Below, in pieces: positions 9,005 to 16,983 of a DNA stretch of 64,000 nucleotides. This DNA comes from DATBVX01 sp035263105. GTDB lineage: Bacteria; Pseudomonadota; Gammaproteobacteria; Steroidobacterales; Steroidobacteraceae. The stretch spans positions 10,731-74,730 of the forward strand of contig DATFRO010000048.1 of the NCBI GenBank assembly GCA_035263105.1. The letters run 5' to 3'. A program made the position numbers and the translations under genes. The notes below the pieces were generated by a model. The model was not told the DNA's origin, made no database searches, and saw only the letters and a program-made list of their open reading frames with translations. The stretch's first letter is position 1, and every line of letters begins with the position of its first letter.

Positions 9005-9352
9005 TCAGCGGCCTGGCATCTCGAACAGCTGGTAGATCTCGCAGGTTCCCTGGCCGGCCACATCCAGGAACCGCCGCGTAAGCTCGATTACGTGCTCCCG
9101 CGAGTCGGCCTTGAGCAGGGCATAGCCGCCGATGACTTCCTTGTCCTCGGCGAACGGCCCGTCCGTAACCGTCGCCTTGCCGCCGGTGGGCTTGTGCACC
9201 CGCAGGCCGGTCGCGCCGAACTGCACGCCCTCGGTCGCGAGGAGCCAGCCTTCCTTCATGGCTGCCTCGATGAGCTTGCCCATGTTCGCCATCTCGGCCT
9301 CGGTCGGGGGCCGGTTCGAGGGCTCATGGGTGAAAATGCTGATGAATCGCAT
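9005..9352 (-). CDS. YciI-like (DGPF) family protein
   Basis: 115 residues with the family signature VTDGPFAEDKEVIGGY (near 66-80) of the YCII-related/DGPF domain, a ferredoxin-like fold. Such proteins are often linked to ECF sigma factors, but no sigma factor lies nearby here. An AGGAG ribosome site sits about 8 bases before ATG 9352. Just upstream of that site is a 9-base inverted repeat (9367-9401). The biochemical role is unknown. Confidence 0.85.
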   Translation of the reverse strand: MRFISIFTHEPSNRPPTEAEMANMGKLIEAAMKEGWLLATEGVQFGATGLRVHKPTGGKATVTDGPFAEDKEVIGGYALLKADSREHVIELTRRFLDVAGQGTCEIYQLFEMPGR

Positions 9353-9366
9353 GGCTAATCTCCTGG

Positions 9367-9401
9367 GATGTCGTTGCTTCGACTACACGACGAACGACAT
9401 C
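9367..9401. promoter_or_regulatory. Inverted repeat GATGTCGTT-N17-AACGACATC
   Basis: Two perfect 9-base arms separated by 17 bases lie immediately upstream of the ribosome-binding site of the YciI-like gene. It could be an operator or a leader hairpin; no cognate regulator is adjacent. Confidence 0.35.
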
Positions 9402-9486
9402 TCGTGAAATCGACACCGGATGACCGGCGCAGACGCGCGACCCGATCGTAAAGGTCGGTGCAGCGCCGGCTCGACTCCGCTTCGCT

Positions 9487-10785
9487 TCAGATCAGCAGGC
9501 TGACGATCGAAGCGGACATCAGGTTGGCCATGGTGCCGGCCAGCATGGCGCGAATGCCGAGGCGCGCGAGCTCATCGCGCTTGTTGGGAGCGAGCGAGGA
9601 GATGCCGCCGATCTGTATCCCGATGGAGCTGAAATTGGCGAAGCCGCACAAGGCGAAAGTGGCGATGAGAAATGAACGGTCGGTGATCACGTCCTTGAGC
9701 GGGCCGAGCTGCGAGAACGCCACCAGCTCATTCAGCGTCATGCGCGTGCCGAGCAGGTTTCCCACTTGCAGGCAGTCCTGCCACGGCACGCCGATCACCC
9801 AGGCGATGGGCGCGAACAGGTAGCCGAAGATCTGTTGCAGGCTCGAGGGGAAGTACGCGAAGCCGATGCTCGCGAGCCCGTTGTGAATGCCGCCGAGGAT
9901 TCCGTTGGCGAGAAACACCAGCGCCACGAAGGTGATCAGCATCGCGCCCACATTGACGGCGAGGCCCAGGCCATCGGTGGTACCGCGGGCGATCGCGCTC
10001 AGGAAGTTCTGGTTCTTCTCCTCTTCACTGCGATGCAGCTCGACACGGCCGGCGGTCTCCGGCGTTTCGGTCTCGGGCACGAGCATCTTGGCGATCAGCA
10101 AGGTGCCCGGAGCGGTCATGATCACTGCGGTCAGGATGTGCTTGGGCTCGATGCCGAACGCGATGTACGCACCCATGATGGCGCCGGACACGTGGGCCAT
10201 GCCGCTGGTCATCACGGTCATCAGCTCAGAACGCGTGAGCCCTGGCAGGTACGGACGGATCGTGAGCGGCGCTTCGGTCTGGCCCATGAAGATGCTGGCC
10301 GCGACGTTCAATGATTCGGCGCCGCTCGCGCCCATCAGCGCAGTCATCGCGCGCGCCGCCCACTTGATGATGAACTGCATCACGCCGATGTGGTACAGGA
10401 TGGCGAAGAACGCGGCGATGAAGATGATCGTCGGCAGCACGGTGAACGCGAGGAAGAAGACGTGATCCGGGAGCACGAAAGTCAGCGCGCCGGTGGCCTT
10501 CTCCGCGGCGAGGTCGTGCACGGCGACCGGCGTCGGCCTTTCACCCAGCGGACCGAAGACGAACCGCGATCCCTCGTAGGAAAAGTTCAGCAGCCACTTC
10601 ACGCCGTCGCCGGCGACTTCGAAGACGCGCCGGCCGAACTCGAACTTGAGCACCAGGAACGCGAAGACGAACTGCAGGCCCAGTCCCCACGCGACGGTTT
10701 TCAGGCGAATCGCCCGGCGATTGGTGGAGAAGACCCACGCCAGCCCAAGCATGACAACAAGGCCGAGGATGCCGGTCAGGTGCAT
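9487..10785 (-). CDS. nupC: NupC-type concentrative nucleoside transporter
   Basis: 432 residues, a polytopic inner-membrane protein of the CNT family, which imports nucleosides with H+ or Na+. Recognisable CNT segments include GQTEAPLTIRPYL and the SGMAHVSGAIMGAY region, plus the C-terminal GFANFSSIGIQIGG. I start at ATG 10785, which has AGGAG about 8 bases upstream, rather than further upstream in the frame. A variable insert (about 55-90) separates the first helices. It is divergent from the amino-acid permease, with 122 bases between. No nucleoside-degrading enzyme is adjacent. Confidence 0.9.
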   Translation of the reverse strand: MHLTGILGLVVMLGLAWVFSTNRRAIRLKTVAWGLGLQFVFAFLVLKFEFGRRVFEVAGDGVKWLLNFSYEGSRFVFGPLGERPTPVAVHDLAAEKATGALTFVLPDHVFFLAFTVLPTIIFIAAFFAILYHIGVMQFIIKWAARAMTALMGASGAESLNVAASIFMGQTEAPLTIRPYLPGLTRSELMTVMTSGMAHVSGAIMGAYIAFGIEPKHILTAVIMTAPGTLLIAKMLVPETETPETAGRVELHRSEEEKNQNFLSAIARGTTDGLGLAVNVGAMLITFVALVFLANGILGGIHNGLASIGFAYFPSSLQQIFGYLFAPIAWVIGVPWQDCLQVGNLLGTRMTLNELVAFSQLGPLKDVITDRSFLIATFALCGFANFSSIGIQIGGISSLAPNKRDELARLGIRAMLAGTMANLMSASIVSLLI

Positions 10786-10843
10786 CGTTGTTCTCCTGCG
10801 CAGTGGCCGGCAAACGGGCACCGCCGCGGTGGCGGGATTCTAC

Positions 10844-10883
10844 GGGATTGTGGCGAATCCCGTCCCGGCGTATTTTTGCCGGG
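10844..10883. promoter_or_regulatory. Two adjacent inverted repeats in a divergent promoter region
   Basis: GGGATT (10844-10849) pairs with AATCCC (10856-10861), and CCCGGC (10864-10869) pairs with GCCGGG (10878-10883). They lie between nupC and the permease gene and may be binding sites or leader structure. Confidence 0.25.
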
Positions 10884-10907
10884 CCACGCGATCAGAAGTG
10901 AGCTCAA

Positions 10908-12275
10908 TTGAACGCCACCGACGCCGCCGTAACCAGTTCCGCCAGCTCCCGTCTCTCCAAGTCGCTCCTCGCCCGTCACCTGGTGATGATTTCCATCGGC
11001 GGAATCATCGGCGCCGGTGTGTTCGTCGGCAGCAGCGCCGCGATCGCCACGATCGGACCGGCGGTGGTGCTGAGCTACGTGTCGGCCGGCATCGTGGTGT
11101 TCGCGGTGATCCGGGTCCTGGCGCGCATGGCCATCGATCAACCGGGGCTCGGATCCTTCACCGAATATGTGCGCGCGGGGCTGGGGAACGGCGCGGGTTT
11201 CGTCACCGGCTGGTTGTACTGGTGGTTCTGGGTCGTCGTGGTCGCGGTCGAGGCCATCGCGGGAGCCAAGATCGTGCACCTGTGGCTGCCGATGTTCGCG
11301 GTGTGGCAGATCGGGCTCGCGCTCATGGCCGTCCTGACCGCGATCAACCTCGCCTCGGCGCGTTCCTACGGCGAGTTCGAATTCTGGTTTGCCTCGATCA
11401 AGGTGGCGGCGATCGTCGTATTCATCGTGGTCTCGGCCGCGTGGTTGCTCGGGGTCGGTAACCCGTCGAGCCCGGGCTTCAGCAATCTCGCCGCGCACCA
11501 GGGTTTCGCGCCGTTCGGCTGGGCCGCCATTCTCACGGGCGTCACCACCGTGATCTTTTCCATGGTCGGCGCCGAGATCGTCACGGTTGCCGCCGCGGAA
11601 TCCGCCGAATCCAACAAGACCATGTCGCGGCTGGCGGCGAATGTCGTGCTGCGCATTCTTCTTTTCTATGTGCTGTCCATCCTGCTGATTCTCTGCATCG
11701 TGCCGTGGACCGAATTCAAGTCGGGTGATTCGTCATTCGCAATCGCGCTCGATCACGTCGGCATCGGCGGCGCCTCGGTCATCATGAACATCATCGTGCT
11801 GACTGCGGTGCTGTCGTGCCTCAACTCCGGCGTCTACGTCACGGCGCGCGTGCTGTTCGCGATGGCGGACAAAGGCGACGCGCCGCGCTGGCTCACGGCC
11901 GTCAACCAGCGCCATGTGCCGGCGCGGGCCATCCTGCTCGGGAGCGCCTTCGGGTTCCTCGTCATGCTGCTCAACTGGATCGCGCCGGAGAAGCTGTTCA
12001 ACTTCCTGCTGAATTCCTCGGGCGCGCTGATGATGTTCACCTACATGTTCGTGGCCGCGGCGCACTTCAGGTTTCCGTACTCGAAGCCGGAGCTGCGCAC
12101 CTCTGGAGGTGCGCCCGTGATGGCCGGGGGCGCGGCGCTCGCGATGCTCGCGGTGATGGTGGCGATGGCCATCATGCCGAGCAAGCAACCCGAGATGTGG
12201 GCGAGTCTCGCGTGCCTGGGCGTGATCGTGCTGGCGCTGCTCATCAAGCGTGCGCTGCGCCGCTCGGCGAGTTGA
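10908..12275 (+). CDS. Amino-acid permease, APC superfamily
   Basis: 455 residues with about 12 hydrophobic segments. The first helix carries the APC substrate-binding signature SIGGIIGAGVFVG. PGLGSFTEYVRAGLG and MVGAEIVTVAAAESAESNK match the AAT/GABA-permease branch, so it probably imports an amino acid or GABA by proton symport; the substrate cannot be read from sequence. The start is TTG 10908, with AGAAGTGAG upstream. No in-frame ATG precedes the first helix, so TTG is likely but not certain. The TMEM175-type gene follows 18 bases after the stop. Confidence 0.88.
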   Translation: MNATDAAVTSSASSRLSKSLLARHLVMISIGGIIGAGVFVGSSAAIATIGPAVVLSYVSAGIVVFAVIRVLARMAIDQPGLGSFTEYVRAGLGNGAGFVTGWLYWWFWVVVVAVEAIAGAKIVHLWLPMFAVWQIGLALMAVLTAINLASARSYGEFEFWFASIKVAAIVVFIVVSAAWLLGVGNPSSPGFSNLAAHQGFAPFGWAAILTGVTTVIFSMVGAEIVTVAAAESAESNKTMSRLAANVVLRILLFYVLSILLILCIVPWTEFKSGDSSFAIALDHVGIGGASVIMNIIVLTAVLSCLNSGVYVTARVLFAMADKGDAPRWLTAVNQRHVPARAILLGSAFGFLVMLLNWIAPEKLFNFLLNSSGALMMFTYMFVAAAHFRFPYSKPELRTSGGAPVMAGGAALAMLAVMVAMAIMPSKQPEMWASLACLGVIVLALLIKRALRRSAS

Positions 12276-12293
12276 CGCGCGCCGATCGCGTCG

Positions 12294-12896
12294 ATGGGCA
12301 AATCAAGGCTCGAAGCGTTCAGCGATGGCGTGATCGCCATCATCATCACGATCATGGTGCTCGAGCTCAGAGCGCCTCACGAGGCCTCGCTCGATGCGCT
12401 TCGGCCGCTGTTGCCGGCATTCCTGAGCTATGCGCTGAGTTTTCTCTACATCGGAATCTACTGGAACAATCACCACCACATGCTCCAGGCCTGTCACCGG
12501 GTCAGCGGCGGCATCCTCTGGGCCAATCTTCATCTGCTCTTCTGGTTGTCGCTGATTCCCTTTACGACCGCGTGGATGGATGAGAACCATTACGCCGGCG
12601 GCCCGACTGCGCTGTATGGCGCGGTGCTGCTGATGGCAGCGATCGCCTATTGGATACTGCAGCACCTGATCATCCTGTCGCAGGGCTCGGCCTCCATACT
12701 GAAGAAAGCTGTCGGCGGGGACTTGAAAGGCAGACTGTCGCCGCTCGGCTATGTCGCGGCGATTCTCGTTGCGCACTGGTCATCCGCGGTGTCAATGGCG
12801 CTGTATGTCGCCGTCGCGCTCGTATGGCTCATCCCCGATCGGCGCATCGAGCACGTCTTGCAGGGCCGGGAATCCGAGCACATCGACGGTAAGTGA
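12294..12896 (+). CDS. TMEM175/DUF1211 family membrane protein, likely K+ channel
   Basis: 200 residues with about six hydrophobic helices. It starts RLEAFSDGVIAIIITIMVLEL, the hallmark FSD motif of the TMEM175 family, whose bacterial members are potassium channels that lack the usual selectivity-filter loop. The length matches single-repeat bacterial members, which form tetramers. It lies 18 bases after the amino-acid permease stop and is probably cotranscribed with it. Confidence 0.87.
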   Translation: MGKSRLEAFSDGVIAIIITIMVLELRAPHEASLDALRPLLPAFLSYALSFLYIGIYWNNHHHMLQACHRVSGGILWANLHLLFWLSLIPFTTAWMDENHYAGGPTALYGAVLLMAAIAYWILQHLIILSQGSASILKKAVGGDLKGRLSPLGYVAAILVAHWSSAVSMALYVAVALVWLIPDRRIEHVLQGRESEHIDGK

Positions 12897-13082
12897 CGGC
12901 GTCATCCGGCTGGACCCGTGTTATGCTCGCCGCGGCTGCAAAAAACTCCCGTCCCACTCAATAACAAGAAGGTGCCGGGGGCTCAAAACAAGAATAGCCA
13001 TCTCTCAGCCGGCGACTGCGGAGTATTGATCATCGGGGCACCCCTGCAAGAACAAGTTTCGAACGCGCGGCAAGTTGGCCTG

Positions 13083-15188
13083 GTGAAGCGGATCGGTTTG
13101 GGCATGGTGCTTGCCTTGGTGAGCACCCCATATCCAGCGGCTGCTCAGGCAGTGCCGTCTGCGAATTCCCCCCGTGTGATGCAAGAGGGCACGCTCGAGG
13201 AAATCGTCGTGACGGCGCAGAAGCGCGAGCAGCGCTTGCTGGACGTGCCCATCTCGATCTCGGTGCTTGACGGCTCGGATGTCGATCATTCCATCCTTCA
13301 AGGGCTCACGGAGACGCTCAACACAGTGCCGGGAGTCGCGGCATCGGTCGGCTACCAGGGAGGGACTACACTGGTCACGATCCGCGGCGTCGGAGCGAGC
13401 GCGCCGTTGCTCAGCGGTTCGAGCCCGATTGCCTACTATCTCGATTCCGCACCATTCGGTTTCGTTACGTCGGCCGTTGCGCCAGACGCGGCTGTATACG
13501 ACCTCGAGCGCATCGAAGTCCTGCGGGGTCCGCAGGGCACGCTGTACGGCGCCAATGCTCAGAACGGCGTGGTGCGGATTCTGACGCGCGATGCCAGCCT
13601 GAGCGCGCTGGAGCTGAGCAGCCGCGTCACTGGATCGAGCACGCACGGCGGCGGTGATAACTTTCGTGGCGACGCCGCACTCAACGTTCCGCTCATCAAG
13701 GACCGGCTGGGTGCGCGCGCGGTCATCGGCTATTCCTCGCTCAGTGGCTGGGTCGATGGCCCGGTGGGGCAGGACGTCAACGATGCGCAGCTGCGAACCT
13801 ATCGCCTCAAGCTCAATGCACAGCCGAGCGATGCATTCTCGATCGGCGTGTCGGCGTGGAGCTCGCGGACTGACTACGGCGCTCCATCGGCCTCGGACGA
13901 TGACGAGCAGATTTCGGCGACGATTTCCCAGCCGATCTCGGCGGATTTCGATGTCTATGGATTGGGCGTCGAGTGGCAGGGATCGCGGTTCTCTCTATCG
14001 AGCAAGACGAGCTACCTGGACTATGCGAACCGCAGCACCTGGGACCTCACGGCAGTCGGTCTGCCCAGCATTCCTTTCTTTACGAATCTTGATTCACAGG
14101 TGTTCGCAGAGGAACTCGTGCTCACCTCGCGGCCCGAAGATGCCTGGCGATGGACCGCTGGTCTCGCTTATCGCGATGCCAGCGACGGGCTGCTGCAGAC
14201 TTCCATCATCCTGCCGGCGCCGAACGACTATTCATACGGTTCCGAATCCTTTGCTGCGTTCGCCGATGTCGGCCGGAGTTTTGCCGATGACCGATTCGAA
14301 TGGGCCGCAGGGTTGCGCTATTTCCACGATCACGTTCTGAACAAGGAGAATGTTCAGAGCCAGGCCGGCGTGCCGCTCTATCACGCTACCGATTCCTTCA
14401 GTTCGACGACGCCGCGCATCGTACTCAGCTGGTTTCCCAATGAAGAGCTGACGGTCTACGGCTCATACGGCGAAGGCTTCCGCAGCGGTTTTGCACAGAA
14501 TGCCGCCGTCGTACAGGCGGTGCCCGGATTTCCGCCGGTGCAACCAGACAAGTTGCGCAACTTCGAGATTGGTACGCGGGGCCAGTTGTCCGACAGGATG
14601 TCGTTCGACGCCGCGCTGTACTACACCCGGTGGGACGATGTGCAGCAGGCGCTCAGTGTGCTCATCAACGGCATCCCGTTTGTCGCCAACGTGAACGGCG
14701 AGTCGGCAAGCGGGCCCGGCGTGGATCTCGGCGTCACGCTGCGTCCAGCAGACGACTGGGACCTGGCCCTGATGATGAGCTGGAACGACCTGACGCTCGA
14801 TCACGCTGTCGATGTTCCGGCCGGTCAGTTGTTCGCGGCGGGCGACCGGCTCAACTATTCGCCCGAGTGGAGCGGCTCTGCGTCCACCGATTATCGCTTA
14901 CGGCTCGGTAGCCGCGGCTACAGCGCGCTGTTCGCGGTCTCGGCCACTTATAGTTCCGAGCAGGATTTTCGCGGGGCCAATACCGGCACGACGGTGATCC
15001 ACGGCGACCCGCTGCTGATCGCGCGTGCACAGCTGTCATTGGATGCGCCGGGCGGTTGGCGGGCGAGCCTGTTCGTCGACAATTTCACCAACGAGCGCGG
15101 CGCCACGCCCACAGTGAATCTCGTGCCCGAATGGCAACTGCGCGTGCGTCCGCGCACGGCCGGCGTGCAGCTCGAGTTTCATTTCTGA
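13083..15188 (+). CDS. TonB-dependent outer-membrane receptor
   Basis: 701 residues from GTG 13083, which gives a signal peptide ending PYPAAAQA. The frame is open from ATG 12918, but that ATG lies in a possible -10 (TTATGCT) and the extra residues do not look like a signal. The TonB box is TLEEIVVTAQKR (37-48). The plug domain follows (about 50-165) with the motif VLRGPQGTLYGANAQNG, then a 22-strand-type barrel ending in the terminal aromatic strand TAGVQLEFHF. No substrate can be assigned. The nearest genes give no catabolic context. An iron-siderophore or carbohydrate role are both possible. Confidence 0.85.
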   Translation: MKRIGLGMVLALVSTPYPAAAQAVPSANSPRVMQEGTLEEIVVTAQKREQRLLDVPISISVLDGSDVDHSILQGLTETLNTVPGVAASVGYQGGTTLVTIRGVGASAPLLSGSSPIAYYLDSAPFGFVTSAVAPDAAVYDLERIEVLRGPQGTLYGANAQNGVVRILTRDASLSALELSSRVTGSSTHGGGDNFRGDAALNVPLIKDRLGARAVIGYSSLSGWVDGPVGQDVNDAQLRTYRLKLNAQPSDAFSIGVSAWSSRTDYGAPSASDDDEQISATISQPISADFDVYGLGVEWQGSRFSLSSKTSYLDYANRSTWDLTAVGLPSIPFFTNLDSQVFAEELVLTSRPEDAWRWTAGLAYRDASDGLLQTSIILPAPNDYSYGSESFAAFADVGRSFADDRFEWAAGLRYFHDHVLNKENVQSQAGVPLYHATDSFSSTTPRIVLSWFPNEELTVYGSYGEGFRSGFAQNAAVVQAVPGFPPVQPDKLRNFEIGTRGQLSDRMSFDAALYYTRWDDVQQALSVLINGIPFVANVNGESASGPGVDLGVTLRPADDWDLALMMSWNDLTLDHAVDVPAGQLFAAGDRLNYSPEWSGSASTDYRLRLGSRGYSALFAVSATYSSEQDFRGANTGTTVIHGDPLLIARAQLSLDAPGGWRASLFVDNFTNERGATPTVNLVPEWQLRVRPRTAGVQLEFHF

Positions 15189-15215
15189 CGCGCACCTCGC
15201 CTGCGCCTCTGACGC

Positions 15216-16796
15216 TTACAGGTCGAGGCGCCGGATGAGGCCCAGGTAGCGGGGCTCCGATGCGATGGCCTGGAACCAGGGAGCGATCTTCAGCAAGAAC
15301 AGCCATGGGTTCTTTTCCGCGTAGCCGCGCTCCAGCGCCTCGAGCGCCAGCTCGTTCTGCTCGAGACCCGCAAAGATGACGGCGCGGCTGAAGTGCACTG
15401 CATGACGCTCAGGCGCCAGTTGCGCAAGGCGTTCCAGCGTTTCGTGAGCCTTCGCGTGGTTGCCCACCCTGGCGTAGCAATAGCCCAGGATCCCCAACGG
15501 CACGGTGTGCATGATGTCCGAGCGCGTCGAGCGCTCGATGGCCTCGATCGCCGCAGCATGATCGCCTTCGAGCTGGTGGATGAGCCCGTCCACGTACATC
15601 CATCCCGGCGTCGATGAGCCTTGCGGAACGAAGGATTGGCGCATGCGGTCCATGAGCTCGCGCGCCCGACTGAGGTCTCCGGCGTAGGCGAGAATCGCCG
15701 CGCAGTCGACCTGGATCATCAATGCTGCGGGATCGACTTCAACCGCGGAGTCGGCCTCGACGATCGCCTCGTCAAGTTTTCCCCGGCACAGGCGGGCGTA
15801 CGCGTACATGGCGCGCGCCATCGCGTTGCTCGGCTGCAGCTCGATGGCGCGGCGGATGTGGGTTTCGACCTGGCGCAGGTCGTAGTGACGGGCGAGGGAA
15901 ATTCCCAGCGCGCAATGCGCCTCGCCAAGCCCGGGATCGCACGCCAATGCGGCGCGCGCCGATTTCTCGGCGAGTTGCGCGAGCTCGAGCGCGGGCCGTT
16001 CCGCCGAATAGCCAAGTGACAGGAACCCGTAGACCTCTGCCAATGCAGCGTGTGCGCGTGCATACCGGGGATCCAGCGCGATCGCCCGCTCGTAACACTG
16101 GATCGCTTCCTGGAAGGCTTCCGCAGTCACACGTTGCAGACACTGCCGGCCGCGCCAGTACAGCCGGATCGCATCCGGGTTGCGCGTGGCCTCGCGTGTC
16201 AGGCGCTCACGTTCCGAAGACGTCAGCTGCAAGTGCAACTCGTCGGCAATGTTCCCGACGATGCGTGGCTCGAGCGCCCAGATTTCCGGAGCTGGTTCGA
16301 CATAACGCGAGCCCCAGAGCTGAAGTCCGGTGCGTGTGTTGACCAGTTCGGCACTGACCGCGATGCCCTCGCGCTCCTGGCGCACCACGCCTGCGACCAC
16401 GATCGGAACGCCGAGCGAGCGTCCGGCTTCGCGCACGTCCATGCCGTTGCCGCGGTATCGATAGACGGTGCTCCGGGCCAGGACGCGAAGCTGTGGCGAT
16501 TGCGCCAGCCGGTTGATCAGGCTTTCCGTCAGCCCGTCGCACAGGTAGTCGAGTCCCGCATCGCCGGATTCGTTATCGAATGGCAGCACCGCGAGCAATC
16601 GCGACTCGGGCGGCACCACATCGGCCATCAGCCAGGAGTCCAGCGTCGCGGTAAAGGCGAACACCGCATTCTTCCGGCCTCCCGGAACGCGATGAATGGG
16701 CAGGCCCCGGTCCTTTTCCCACCGGATGACGGTCCTGACGTCCCTGGAGAGATATGTCGCGATCTCCTTCCAGGAGTCGAGGCGGCGGTTTTCCAA
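15216..16796 (-). CDS. DNA-binding TolB-like/TPR regulator
   Basis: 526 residues. Residues 1-55 form a helix-turn-helix (SWKEIATYLSRDVRTVIRWE) of the excisionase/MerR-like kind. A TolB-N-like domain follows (about 65-180, starting LLAVLPFDNESGD) and then TPR repeats (about 200-520). No membrane segment is obvious, so this is a cytoplasmic regulator, unlike CadC-type proteins. It is divergent from the Ig-like lipoprotein gene with 187 bases between, which makes that gene a natural target. The C-terminal region shares the TolB/TPR plan of the cyclase at 659. Confidence 0.8.
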   Translation of the reverse strand: MENRRLDSWKEIATYLSRDVRTVIRWEKDRGLPIHRVPGGRKNAVFAFTATLDSWLMADVVPPESRLLAVLPFDNESGDAGLDYLCDGLTESLINRLAQSPQLRVLARSTVYRYRGNGMDVREAGRSLGVPIVVAGVVRQEREGIAVSAELVNTRTGLQLWGSRYVEPAPEIWALEPRIVGNIADELHLQLTSSERERLTREATRNPDAIRLYWRGRQCLQRVTAEAFQEAIQCYERAIALDPRYARAHAALAEVYGFLSLGYSAERPALELAQLAEKSARAALACDPGLGEAHCALGISLARHYDLRQVETHIRRAIELQPSNAMARAMYAYARLCRGKLDEAIVEADSAVEVDPAALMIQVDCAAILAYAGDLSRARELMDRMRQSFVPQGSSTPGWMYVDGLIHQLEGDHAAAIEAIERSTRSDIMHTVPLGILGYCYARVGNHAKAHETLERLAQLAPERHAVHFSRAVIFAGLEQNELALEALERGYAEKNPWLFLLKIAPWFQAIASEPRYLGLIRRLDL

Positions 16797-16983
16797 AAGC
16801 GGCCGGGTCGTGAGTTGTTGTTGTTGTGCCGTCGATGCTAACGGCGAATGTCACTATCTGTCACGTTTCGCCAATTGTCGATGCCGGGCTCCTTGTCTCA
16901 TCGTCGAGCGCATCGCGGCAATCTGCATTTTCCGCAGTTGACAGAAAGCCGCTGCACTCATTTCTTCTTGGGGAGACAAGTAC

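Noticed and set aside
16810..16830. Short TTG-repeat tract upstream of the TolB/TPR regulator
   Set aside because: Only a few units, at the 5' edge of the gene; more likely chance than a phase-variable tract.
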